Of a DNA stretch of 64,000 nucleotides, positions 22,271 to 33,791 are shown piece by piece. Position numbers and translations under genes: made by a program. This DNA comes from Entoloma clypeatum (Eukaryota > Basidiomycota > Agaricomycetes > Agaricales > Entolomataceae). Below the pieces are notes generated by a model, which did no database searches, was not told the DNA's origin, and saw only the letters and a list, made by a program, of their open reading frames with translations. Position 1 is the first letter of the stretch, and every line of letters begins with the position of its first letter. The stretch spans positions 4,340,001 through 4,404,000 of the forward strand of contig OY751488.1 of the NCBI GenBank assembly GCA_963565915.1. The letters are read 5' to 3'.

Positions 22271-25200
22271 TTACGCTGCACCTTCGCGCGGTTTCCTGGC
22301 GCGCGCTATCTGTAAAGGGTGAACCTCCCACGAAGCTTTAGCTTCTGATGAAGACGACGAAGAAGATCGATGCTTCAAAGGCCGGGGAGTATCGTCCATA
22401 TCTCCGATCTCGAGCTCCTTTAGGCTCGCCCGAGTTCGAGCGGGCCTAGGTGTCTTCATTGACGATACGGTGTGGCTTATTTTTCCCAGTTCATCCGGAA
22501 GTTCGGCGGGATCTGTCATCGTCTCCGATGCAGCCTTTCTCCTGCTCTTGTACTTCCTAGACCCACTGCCAGATTGAACGGACACATCATCACTACTTGA
22601 GCACAAGTTAATGTCAACCTCGGAAGGCGCCCTTGATATCTGGCGTTTCGACCTTCGTGGAGGCGGCTCCTCCGCAAAGGACTCGACAGAGCTTTGCGAG
22701 AAGGTTCTGCGCTGCGATCTTGGTGACGATGCAGGTTCAACCTCTACATCAGTGTCAATGACCGGATCGCTGTTCTTCAGTTCTAGTGACGGGACTTCCA
22801 CATCGGAGACGAGACTCATAGTGCTTGCATTCTTGCCTATCGGCCTGGGCCTCGGTCTGGGGGGCACAACAGGCTGAACAGGCTCTGGTGCTTTAGCTCT
22901 TCCCTTCTTGGACTTTTCCCGTTCCTTCGCCTTCGCCTTCTTAGTGGCTCTAAGCACCCTCGAGCCCACCTCGGATTCACGGCCGTCCAATTCAGACTCT
23001 GTATTTGATTGCTCCTCCTCCAGTTCCTTCCTCCTCTTCCTCGCACGCTCCATCATCATCCGATCCGCAACTCCAAGCTCCGCAGTATTGCGGGCCCCAT
23101 CATCTCCCTCCTCGCGGTCATCGGCCGGGAACATTGCAACACCGTAGCTCGCGCTCTCTCGCAGGATCTTGACGGCTTCCGCCATCCCAGCAGTGTCGTC
23201 GTCTAACTCTTTATCCTCCATGATTAACCGCAGGCCAACTTCGGGCACAAGGACACGTTGTATAAACTCATTCGCCGTCAGAGGGGCGACAGCAGCGGCG
23301 TCAGTCGATGCAGGTGGAAAGAGGTCATACAGGGTCTGATGGATGATCACTGAACCAAGCTCGCCATAGCTAGGCGGTGCAATCAAAGTCAGAACTGGAA
23401 AGGAAAAACATGACCTGTTGAACGACTTACTATCCAGGCTGACCCTTCTCAAACGTTGCAAACTGACCCCTAACGCCAGTCACAGCGCGGGATCCTTTCT
23501 GCTTCACCTCGGCTATGATCTCCTTCCAGAACACGCACTTCTGCCTGGGCCGCGCGTCAAACGTCCAGTCATCGTCACAAGCCTCTGTTTCTCCAGAGTC
23601 ATCGATGAGGGCTTGGAGCACATCCCTCATCTTCCTCACGCGCGTCCCCAACTCACTCCACTCAATGTACTTTGGCCATCCCTTGAGCTCCGCCTCAGGC
23701 AGTATCTGGCTCTCGAACCTGTGACGTTGGCAGACGGAAATAAAGACAGAGAAAGGCGCTTTCCGCCCGAGAGGATTGGCAGGTCTGGCTTCGCGGTGTG
23801 ATTTCTTCTCGGTGGCAGCAAGAAGCCCCTTGAGTCGCGGCGTGGGAGACGGTGGGAGAGGGGCATCACAATACGGACAGAGGGTTCGCGGATCAGTGGT
23901 AGGAGATATTATTACTACGAACCATGTCAACGAAAGAAAATTAGGAAAATCGTTGGGGGGTACTCACTGGCGTCTTCGTCCCCTCCATACAAATAATCAT
24001 TCAAAATTTCAGGTTCTCTGCGAAAGAAATATGGAGTTTGAAAATTAGCACAGTACGGCGGACGACATACGCGTCCTGATCCTTCCTCTTTTTGCTCTCA
24101 TGCTCATCGTCGCTTCCTGTTGATCGTCTTTTGCGCACCGACACAGCAGGGCAAGGCGATCCATCACCATATAAAGTCATCGGGAATGGCTGAGCTTCGA
24201 CGCGACTCGAACCACTTCCTGATGAACCAGCAATGGAGGAAGACCCAATGCTTTCCAGATCCTGTGTACTCATCGGGAAGGGTTTACCCTTGTTGAGATT
24301 CGATTTTCGCCCCTCCCGTTTCTTCCCTAGACTGGACGGACCGGCCGTAGGGGATGACCCAATGCTTGCGAGGACTTGTGTGCTCATCGGGAAGGGCTGG
24401 GGCTTCAATGGCTCTTGCACTGTCTCGACATCTTCATCCGAGTTGTCAGTCTCCGATACGACGACACGCCGGGACGCCTTGTGTGACCGAGTTTCCCCCT
24501 TGGCTTTCTTTCCACTCCCTGTCCCTTGACCGGACAGGGGCGATAACGTCGGAAATTCTGGGATCTCTTGAACCTTTTTAGCCAACCCTTTCTGTCGTGG
24601 AAGTGGGACCCTTTCCTTTTTCGACTGAGAACCTAGTGGAATCAGAATTGACGGTTCCCCAGGACGCAGGGAAGTGTCATTAGGGCATTTCCCGGGGCTA
24701 AACGAGTTCACGAGCCTCTCGCGCGCGTAGCCTGGCTTCTTAATGGTAACTGCTGCAGCAGTCTCCTTTCGAGAAGAGAGCCCTTCCGTCCTGGAGACGG
24801 TCTGCCCACGCTCTGAAGGCGTAGAAACTGGAGATCCAAGGTCTGGGAACGGTTGAGGAACTTGCTTCGCAGCATTCTTCAATTTCCCTGTGGGACGAGG
24901 TTTCGGGCGCGTATTCTCGGAATTGCCACCCACGGTAACGTCTTCCTGGGATTTGGCCTGTGGAACGCGCCTGCGGGGACTAGATGGCCTCTTCTTCGGA
25001 AGAGACGGTTGGGTCAAGGGGCTGGGTGCGCAACCTTGTGAATCACCGCCCGGTTTCCGCCCTGGTAAGTCCCGTGCAGAAGGATAATTCTCCTCGCTGG
25101 TCTTCAAGGCAGAATTTTGTGATGTCGACATATCCGATAGCTGAGAAGGCTCCGCATTACCCGTCGGTTTGTTCTTCTTGAACTTGAGCTTCTTCAAAGC

Positions 25201-25626
25201 CTGTGAAGTATCAAGTCGTTTCTCCGTCGCCGACGCCTGCCCACATCCGTCAACCTGACTAGCCCCACCCACCCAACCGGATACATCCTTCTTGACTTTC
25301 CTCCCGTAATGTGTCTCGTCATCTGCGGTATGTTGTGACAGCGTGTCGAGTTCATCCTCGCTGCTGCTGAGGGTAAATTTCTCCAACCTGGGACCCCCCA
25401 CCTCGAGCGGTCGCCCGCACTTCATTCCGGATTCGGGTTTGGACTTGTTCGTCTTTCTGGGAGCGAAGCTGGAGCCAAGATCTTCGACAGCTGCCATACC
25501 GCTGCGACGCGACCCTGTATCGGCAGTCTTGAATTGGGACTGTTGTGGACGCGACGGAATACGTAATCTCGCATCAGTCACCGGTTTCCCGGTGTTCCAT
25601 GCTTTATTCTCGACAATGCTCTCCAT
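22271..25626 (-). CDS. RTC4-like domain protein (restriction of telomere capping 4)
   Basis: A long disordered, Ser/Lys/Pro-rich N-terminal exon (from MESIVENKAWNTGKP) is spliced through DQDA/EPEILNDYLYGGDEDA to the conserved domain: TLCPYCDAPLPPSPTPRLKG, NPLGRKAPFSVFISVCQRHR, LPEAELKGWPKYIEW, then YYGELGSVIIHQTLYDLFP, ANEFIQRVLVPEVGLRLIME and ESASYGVAMFP. This is the RTC4-type domain named after yeast Rtc4, linked genetically to telomere capping. The linker holds three copies of a motif QPFPMSTQ / KPFPMSTQ / QPFPMTLY followed by IGSS. A basic and Ser-rich C-terminal tail follows the domain. Further upstream ATGs exist (25713, 25731), but a CACGTG at 25699-25704 suggests that stretch is promoter. 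Confidence 0.75.
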
Positions 25627-25817
25627 AGACTCATGTAAATGGGCAAGATGAGCAGGCGAGACGCGCAATAATGGTGGTAGGTTGGCAATGGAACGAGAGC
25701 ACGTGATCGTCATTTGAGGGGGGTTTTTCAAGACGACCGCACCTCCCAGGCGCCCGCAGCTTGGCGTTTGAGATTATATTGCAGATCCCGAACCAGAAGG
25801 TCATGGCGTATGGTAAA

Positions 25818-26819
25818 TCATGCAGTTTGAACCTGTACCCCTTCCCAGCCAGGTAACGAGACCCGCTTTGTATCTTCGACCTTCAAGAAGAATTCCGTGC
25901 TCAGAAATCCCCCCTCATCTCCTTCTGTCAAAATGACACCGTTTTCAGAGAAGTGGAAATTGATGCCAGCAGCTATTGCCTTCTGCACATCGATAAATAT
26001 GAATATTTGAGAAGATTTTCTCATTCCTGTAACGTACATACATTAGCTACAGAAGTATGAGTTCAGGTAGAGCAAAGCGTACCGCTGATGACACCGTCAT
26101 CTCCGGGGACACCCTGAGCTATGTGTATATGATTTCGCTTCATCTTTGAAAGGCCTTCTTTGGCTTTGCAAAACAGAAAAAGTGAGTGAATAGCAATATA
26201 ACTAACAAGACCTCACAGATGGCTTCCCAAGCTTTCTTCGATGTTCCGTGCACAGCTACACCCGATGGGATGTCACCCAGAGATAGGATGGGCTTCAAGT
26301 CTAATTTAACCGTCTAATCCGACGATCAGATGTGAGAAACCAGCGCCGCATCACAGTCAACAGACCTTAATTGAATGACCTTGATTAGCTCGTATCCACC
26401 ACAGGTTCTCCTCAGGTCCAAATACCAAGTCATACCGCTTTTTACTGTCCGTTCTCACTATCTCCTGCAAACCCGCCAAATCCAGCGCGTGAGACGTGAG
26501 TTTCGGATTTGCAAGCTAGGCATACAAAGTGACTCGTCGACATAGCGAACTCATGACAGAAAAGACAACACACCAGATCTGTGACCTTGACGTAACCATC
26601 TTCACGCATAGGGAGACCTTCCCCTTTCGCGCCATGTCGAAGCAGCCATGAGAGGGTTTTCGCAAGCCGCACTTCCGGAGAATCTTTCTCGAGTCCTCTC
26701 AGTTTCGCAGAGCCTCCCTGTTTGCTGCCTCCTTGACTTTTCTTACCAGGACCTTTATTCTGCCGAGAATCTCTGAAGTTGGGATTTGGAGTAGATGAAC
26801 CTGCCGTGTGGGCATCCAT
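25818..26819 (-). CDS. tpt1: tRNA 2'-phosphotransferase
   Basis: Removes the splice-junction 2'-phosphate from tRNA, passing it to NAD+. After a basic Gly/Ser-rich leader (MDAHTAGSSTPNPN onward), the KptA/Tpt1 core begins RLAKTLSWLLRHGAKGEGLP then EDGYVKVTDL. Downstream exons read DSKKRYDLVF, WWIRANQGHSIK, VAVHGTSKKAWEAI, LSKMKRNHIHIAQGVPGDDG and IFIFIDVQKAIAAGINFHFS, FLSTEFFLKV. LLRHG, RANQGHS, HGT and NHIH are the family motifs. About six exons. Its substrate type is present in this window as the intron-containing tRNA-Lys at 55939-56034. Confidence 0.93.
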
Positions 26820-27039
26820 GATTCTCCTTTGATGGGTCGATCTCGAGATGTACCGGCAAGATTGAGCTAAACCTCGATTGGAAATGAACTTGGGGATGGT
26901 CTGTCCAACAAATAGTCAACTGAAAGTGATCATGAGGGAGTTTTAGCAGCACAGCCACTCATGCTGTTGACATCACGTGATTATCATCTCAATTCGAAAC
27001 CCCTTTCGCTAGAAAGCCTTCATTGCATTTCAAAGAACC

Positions 27040-28480
27040 TATTCAGGGTGCTATTGGAAAGTCTCGGTCCCCCACCCAATCTCCCTGACGGCGAGGCGAA
27101 CCGGGAGCCCCCAGTGGGTAGAGTTTCTCAACAACGTCGCCGAAGAAATTGAGACCTTCACCGATAGGAAGGCGAAGCGACGTTGGACGGCTGCGTACTC
27201 CACCACGCCTGTGAAAGAACCAGAGACCGATGCTCGTCGGAAAGCTGACCCTGGACTCCTTTCTCTTGATCTCTTTGGGAGGACTTCCACGGAAAAGCCC
27301 GCTGTTCGATGCTCGATAGCGCAGAAGAAGAGAAAAAGAACCTCAACACTCTGGACGGCGACGCTCGCCCGCAATACAAATCTCGAGGACTCATCCCAAT
27401 GGATGGCGATCAAAGATGTCTGGGCCGATACGTCTTGCCCTCATTACGAAGATAAAAGGCTCATGCAGCGGAAATTCAGGATGTGCATGAGCTCATATCG
27501 ACAGAAAACGTTCCGTTCAAGCAGCAAGATGACACGTCGGATCATAATTTCACCCCCAACCGCGGCAAGGAAGCCGGAGAAGTGAAGCTGGAAGTACGGA
27601 TTCACCGGCGATATGTGTCGCGGGTACCGAGTTCAGTTCGGAAGAAGATTTGTTGAAGGTCTTGATTGACCTAATTCAGAGTAAGTGGAGCCCCGATGAC
27701 TCCTCCGCCGTACTAAATACCCGGCTTCAGTCCATAAACAGCTCGTCGACGCGAGATTGCTTCATCATCAAGAACGTAATGATGCGCAGGGGAGGTGGCG
27801 ACCTCTCTGTAATTGGCGGCAGAAAAGCCCTTCGTATGACGAATGAAGACCATTTCGAGGCGGGCGTCTTGGGCTCTTGGCTCCGTAACTCAAAGATCTT
27901 GGCCCTTTTCTTGAGGAAATGCGTTATGAGATCTTTGTCATGTCGCGGCTCATCAAAAACGCGCCTCCCATGACTCACGAACGCATGATTACCATGCTCG
28001 AAAACAGGATGGCCCAAGGTCTGAGGAGCCCAAGGGAAAAGCCATCCAAGAGGAAGCTTTGGGCGCATGATGCCGATGATTCTGGACAAGAGGGACCAGG
28101 AGCTTAGGAGGAAGGTAACAGTGGTGGACTTAACCAAGGGCCGGAACGCTTACCCGCGCGAACGGAAAACATAAGTAGGAAGCGGCCGCGAACGGCATCC
28201 GATCCCCAGTACGACCCAAGGAGAACGAAACCCAGGCGCATGGAAGAGCACTCTGCCTCTCATGGGTGCAGATCAAAGTCTGCCGGAATCGCCTGTAATC
28301 CGCTGCTCAAGAGCCTTCCAATGCGACTTCGCGGGCTGAGCCCATCTCACCCTGCCGCAAATCCTTCTGAGGCGCCTGTCATAGGTCCGCGTGCTGGGCC
28401 GTCGCCATTCAACGAAATGCCGGAAATAGACGGCCTGGTTGCTTGTTATCCGGACCAATGGTGAAGTACTCCTTTAAAGT
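27040..28480 (+). pseudogene. FunK1-type fungal protein kinase remnant (N-terminal region)
   Basis: Near 27120-27300 the plus strand reads FLNNVAEEIETFTDRKAKRR then WTAAYSTTPVKEPETDARRK ADPGLLSLD in pieces, like the N-terminal segment of basidiomycete FunK1 kinases. Later pieces carry LLKVLIDLIQ and a basic end (RPRTASDPQYDPRRTKPRR). I cannot find the kinase catalytic loop, and no single spliced frame joins the parts: stops and frame changes occur near 27585, 28105 and 28170. I treat it as a decayed or strongly truncated copy; a short divergent gene is possible. Confidence 0.4.
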
Positions 28481-29051
28481 CAAGGTAGTGAGCGGCCTTG
28501 ATCCTTATATACCCAGTTTCAAGGAAGGCAGGAAGGCTCAGCAAGAACAAGCCTTCAGACGGTTCAAATTTTATTAAGCCTGTGTTTGGTTTGTGTTCAG
28601 GCTAGGTTCAGACAGTTCTCCCAAGTCTGAACAAAATCTGAATGACGATGTCTAAACAGATTTGCTGGAGTCTGAACAAGCTGATTGGAGTCTGAGTAAG
28701 TTTAGGCATCTCTACGCTACGAAAACCTGCAACATACGCTCGTTTGTGGGCCAACGGTTGACGTGTTCGAACCTTGTTCGAGGGGATGATTGAGGAGCCC
28801 GGGGGTCACCATTTCCATACTCCGGGACTATCATCTAACAAGAAAATAAAAATAAAAGGGATCTGCATCGTACATCATGCCGAGACTCTTTTGGCCTTGA
28901 AGCCGTTCTACAAATCCCTCTTAAACCAACAAGCTATGCAGGCCAAAAGGGACCATTCTACGAACCCTTCAATTTCAATGACTTGACATAAAAATACAGC
29001 ATAAATTTCTTCTCTGCGTATCGTCCAAAATCATCGCGTGGAAACCCTTTT
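28481..29051. repeat. Intergenic with short dispersed word gtctgaac/gtctgag
   Basis: Between 28600 and 28710 the words gtctgaac, gtctgaat-like and gtctgag recur at 20-30 bp spacing (28634, 28690, 28691 region and downstream). They may be remnants of a degenerated short tandem repeat. No gene is seen. Confidence 0.3.
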
Positions 29052-30262
29052 TCAGAGGTACTTGAGGAACCACTCAACAGCAGCCTTGAATGAGCCCTCT
29101 TTCCCCGCCTTGGCTTTTGGATCACTCAAATCGCCCCTAACAGCGAACCCGTGAGTGCACCCTTCAAAGTACTCGCGCTTGTACCCAGGCGCGAACTTTC
29201 CACCTCCCAAAATCTCATCAGCCTTGGCTTGGGCCTCCAGAGGGAATTGTGTGTCCACGGTGCAACTATTGATGAGGAGAGGCGCCTTGGCAGTCGACAC
29301 ATATTGCTGTCACGACAAGGAGTGGCAAATTAGGCGATTAGCGTAGCGGGGCAGGACAACGTACCTCGAGATCGCTGGGGACCTCTAAAAGGGACGGGTG
29401 AGAGACAACCGCAACCTTGATGAGATCGTCAAACGCGAGATCGAAAGTGTATCGTCCTTTGTAAGAAATGATAGTTTCAGGGGGGAAAAGAACGCAACAC
29501 CATTAACGCGAGGAGCCATACCCCCGAAGCAGTATCCTGTCGCACCAAACGCGGTGACGCCCTCTGCTTTCAACGCGTCGATGACCTTGTTAAGAACTGG
29601 ACGAGTCTGGCCCGGGCCATGATTTCCCAACCATGTCATCAAATCAAATTGGGTTCGTTCCTTGACATCTCCCAAGTCAGCATCATCATCCCCCCATCAT
29701 CTCAAGAGAGAGAAAAAAAAACACGCACCGTCGGGTTCAACACAGTGGACGGGATCGGGTCACCATTCAGATAGTCCGGGATAACAGTCTATCACACGCG
29801 AATGCACAAGATCTGCACCTGACCGCAAGCAGCCTATTTTGTACATACCTTGTATCCATTCCGCGCAAAATCATCCGCCAAAAGCTAGTGCCCCCAGTCC
29901 ACAAAAGTATTATTTAACCGACTGTCGTCATATTGGGAGGGGAATAACATCACCTGCGCATTCACGAGCTGCGGCCCAAACACATCCGCCAAGTACAGGA
30001 TAACCTTATCTTTGGGATACTCTCCAGCAGGCGTAGCGACGTACGAGTCGACTCCTCCGATCTTCTCCCACTTGCCTAGGTACCAGACCGATCTCACCAG
30101 ATCTTCCTATGCCTCACACAGATCGCCACACACCTTTCGGCTCGCCTTCATGAGTGACACCTAGTACGAATATTACAATCAAGTCATATCAGAAAGTCAT
30201 CGACGATGGCAAGGTCGGGAGGGTGGATACAGACCGGAGACGCAGGCTTTGCAGAGGCTCAT
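29052..30262 (-). CDS. Dienelactone hydrolase family protein
   Basis: An alpha/beta hydrolase of the DLH family. Exon 1 ([10 protein letters not shown]) splices to VTHEGEPKG and then [38 protein letters not shown]. The nucleophile elbow is GATGYCFGG with the DLH-type Cys; the C-terminal exon has [39 protein letters not shown] with the catalytic His, and ends [14 protein letters not shown]. The Asp is probably in the SCTVD strand. Six or so exons of short length. Family members act on dienelactone or related esters; fungal paralogs are mostly uncharacterised, so the substrate is open. Confidence 0.87.
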
Positions 30263-31182
30263 GATTGTTGTCGTGGTTGTGGATGAACTTATATCTCCAC
30301 ACTTTCAACATCATCAAATCATCGGCCCCCGGGAGTGGTCGGTATCATACGTCACACCACTAGTTGCGTACTCTACTCGGCAGGTAGCTACATACGTACT
30401 CTCTTCGACCAGCTGCGTCGCAACGCTCGGCATGACGACCCACCTCATCGGAAAGGGATTTACTCAATGCTACATAGTCCCTTATCGAAGAGCGGGTGGC
30501 CACTCGTTACTCAGCTTTCTTATCTATCCACAACACGCAGTCTACATCTACTTAAACAAAAAAAAGAGAACAAAAAACAAAGAAAAAAGGAAATCTTGAT
30601 CAATACATTGGGTTGGGAAGGACGGAAGAATTACCCGCGGTTGAAAAAGACTTTGAACGAACAACTCCAAAAATAGGAGGGAAAGAGAAACAAAAAACTA
30701 GGGACTAGAATACCGTGCAACTACTAACAAAGTGGCGTACTTAAATACATAGGATACGATACGACTGGCATATATATATCGAGAGCGAGAAGTTGGGCCC
30801 GGGGGGGGGGGGGGGGGGTGAGAGATGAGAACATACATTTTTTTTGGATGTGTGTAAGTTGTTAGCGTACTTCGCCAAGGGGAAGAGACACAAAAGATAT
30901 ATAACCAAGAGAAGACGATGACTCCCAAGCAACGTAAGTATTAAGAAGCAGCAAAAAACGAGGAGGGGGGGAGAGGGCTAAATAGGACAACCGAGAATTA
31001 AAAGAGCACATCAAACAAGAAAAGTTACAGTATGGGAGGGGAAAAACGTATAAACACAAGAGACAAAAATCAAGAAGAGAGGATAGGATAGAATGGAATA
31101 ACCAGCCGACGAAGGAGAGTCTTTTTTATCGACGTCGTAGTCGGGCGGGGTATCCGAAGGGAGATTCAAGGGGGAGCGGGGC
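30263..31182. other. Intergenic, 5' flank of DLH gene and 3' UTR of GATA gene
   Basis: Low-complexity purine-rich sequence (30550-31110). No coding sequence supported. Confidence 0.4.
30801..30818. repeat. G homopolymer, 18 nt
   Basis: An uninterrupted run of 18 G directly after gggccc, in the probable 3' UTR of the minus-strand GATA gene (C-run in the RNA). Confidence 0.9.
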
Positions 31183-33791
31183 TCACTCGGCAGCCATGGC
31201 AGGTGTAACAGGCCACACACTCGTCCCTCCATTCATCCTCCTCTCCGCACGCTCAAGCGGCACCGCTTCCACCGGAAGCTGCTGTTGGTGTTGCCCTTCC
31301 TCCCCTCCCTCTTGCCGGTGCGCCGTCATCACACCCTCCATCTCCTGCTGGCGCTGCTGCTGCTGCTCCCCGCTCTTCACCTGATTCTTGGGACTCCCCA
31401 AGGGCGACGGCACCCTCGGGCTCGTCGACGCAATCCCCGCATGATGATGCACAACATGCCCAAGCCCCGCCCCCTGCCTCGGACTGCCCCCAGGCCTCGG
31501 ACTCACAGCCCGACTCCCACCTCCACCCCCACCCCCACCCGCCCTCATCTCCTCAATCCCCTTCCTCACACCACTCATCAACCTCTCCGTCCTCTCCACC
31601 ATCTCCTCCATCCGCTTTTTCTGCTCGGCCAGCTCCGCATAGTGTCTCTCCAGCTCAACCACACTCGGCACCCCGCCTCCAACAAGGTACCCCATCATAT
31701 CCATCCCACCGGGTGGGCCCCCCGCCAACGGCGACCCGCTCCGGCTCGGCGCCCCCGAGCGGATATACGAATGCGGGTGGTGCCCCGCCACGACCCCCAT
31801 CCCGCCCAGCCCCATCCCAGGCGGCATCATCCCCATCATCCCCATGCCCATCATCCCATTCGCGCCGACGAAACCGCCCAACGGCGGCAAGTCAAACGCA
31901 AACTGCCCGCCCGCCCCCGCGCTCCTCGGTGGCTGTCCATACTCCCCCTGCAGCGCCGGGTGGATGTGCGGGTGATGATTATGATGTCTCCGCATAACCC
32001 CCATCTGCTGCTGCGGGCTCTCGGACCTCTCCCCGCCGTCCGTCGCCCACCCCCCACCATTAGACAGACCACCCACTGCGCCGGCACCAGCACCAACAAC
32101 CCCACTACCACGTCTCCTCAGCTCCCGCCCGTTGGCACGCCGGTCCTCGGCGGCAGCACCACCCACACTGCCGTGGCTCCTCGTCTTCCTGAGACTCATC
32201 CCGCCACCAACACCGCCCCTCCTCACAGCAGTCGCAGTCGCAGCCGCCCTTTTCTTCCTCGGCGGCTCCTCCCCATCGCCCTCGTCCGCATCCTCATCGG
32301 GATCTTCGTCGCTCTCCTCTCGTCGGCCCAGGCGCCCGACAGCAACGAGGGCCTCCGCCGCCGCCTGGTCCGACATGCGCCCGCTCTCGCCGCGGATATG
32401 CCCGGGTTTGTGGGAGGGGGAGGTGGTCGCGGACGACGAGGACCCGCCACCACCACCGCCGCCACCGGCAGCGGCGGGGACGCGTTTGCGCCGTTTGATG
32501 ACGGTCTTTTTCATGCTGTTGGGACGGTGGGTGCCATGCAGTTTAAAATAAAGACCTGTGGGCGAGAATAAATGTGATCAGTTAAGATGTCTTTTGTCCT
32601 TTTGGGAAAAGATGGGGAAGAAAGAGTCCGGTTGTTTATCTGATAAGATACACCCGCTTTCGATAAGATGCGGAATCAAACCCGCGGGGACGCGACCCAA
32701 GCACAAGACAGACAAAGAGGTGACTCAAGAAAACAAGATACCTACCACACGCATTGCAAATATTATTCCCGACATCGTCCCTCCTCCACAACGGCGTCGT
32801 GCTCGTCCCACAGTTCGCACAGCTCAACGCACCCACAGCAGCGCGGACCTTCCGCCCATTCGTGCCGGCAGCCTGCTGTATCTGCATCTGCTGCTGCTGC
32901 TGCGCGATGATCAGTGGCGCATTGGGGTTGCCGATCATGCCAATGCCGAGCTGGGCGGGGCCCAAAACGACACCGGAGGGGGTGATGGAGGGGCCGCTGG
33001 GACCGTCGCTCTCTGCGCCGGTGTGCTCCGGTGAAGAGGGTGGGGGGAGGGCGGTGACGACACCAGCGGCGACGAGGGCGGCGGCGGCAGCAGATTCTTG
33101 GTCGTTCATGGTGTCGATACCCTGTAGGGGCACAGACGTGTGGGCCTGGGCAGCCATGTCGATGTCGCCGTCCGCATCGAGGCGGCCGGAGAGGGCGAGT
33201 GCGTTGTTGTATGTTGGGCATCCGGCGCAGGCAGAGGCGCCGCCGGTGCCGTCGCAGCGGCCGTCGCCTGGGCAGGTACCGCCTGAGTGTGCGGCGGGTG
33301 CTGGATCCTGCGGTGGCTGCTGCTGCTGCTGCTGGAGTTTCGAAGGCGGTTTTGACGGTTTGGGCTGCCTGGGGTGCATGGTGGGAGAGGTGATGATGAT
33401 GTTGTTGTTGTCGGTGGTGGGCTGAGAGTTATTTGAGGGTGAGGAGGTGCGAGCGAGCGCCGAAGGACGGGGCACAGATCGAGATTTTAGATAGAGACCT
33501 GTTGGAAGAGGTAAGCGTGGTTGTCTTTTGTTTTGATGCACGATGCAGACATGCTGCAAGGCTGGTTTTGCATTCACGCGTCACAATCGGGCGTGGTGTA
33601 GGTAAGTGGGCAAGGAAAGTGGACTGACCGCAGGCGTTGCAGATGGGGCGGCCGTCTCCGTCTCGACGCCAGAGGGGTGTGGTGGTGGTACCGCAGTTGA
33701 CGCAGGGAGCGTGGGGGGGATTGGGAGCGGGTGAGGCGGGTGAAGCGGGGAAAGTGAACTCTGCTGAGAAATGGGGAGAGTCGAGGATCAT
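31183..33791 (-). CDS. Iron-responsive GATA transcription factor (Urbs1/SreA/Fep1 type)
   Basis: Two GATA zinc fingers and the Cys-rich block between them define the fungal repressors of iron uptake. Finger 1 is [20 protein letters not shown] then CNACG, finger 2 [20 protein letters not shown] then [25 protein letters not shown]. Between them is [20 protein letters not shown] with [10 protein letters not shown], the iron-sensing signature of the family. Introns at 33499-33628 (130 nt) and 32556-32745 (190 nt) interrupt both fingers after CNACG in the same codon and phase. The start is [12 protein letters not shown] (33791); an in-frame ATG exists at 33863. The C-terminus is long, Gly/Pro/Gln/His-rich and includes a predicted coiled coil ([20 protein letters not shown]). 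The function (repressing siderophore and iron-uptake genes when iron is sufficient) is inferred from the family. Confidence 0.93.
32636..32646. promoter_or_regulatory. Palindromic ATCWGATAA iron-GATA element inside intron 2 of the GATA gene
   Basis: TTATCTGATAA matches the SreA/Fep1 consensus ATCWGATAA on both strands (32638-32646 plus, 32636-32644 minus). Two further GATAAGAT words lie within 30 bp (32642-32649 and 32660-32667). Confidence 0.55.

Noticed and set aside
31285..32571. 428-codon plus-strand ORF
   Set aside because: Antisense to the GATA gene in GC-rich low-complexity DNA; Pro/Arg/His-rich with no domain.
32754..33425. 223-codon plus-strand ORF
   Set aside because: Antisense shadow of the GATA exon between the two fingers.
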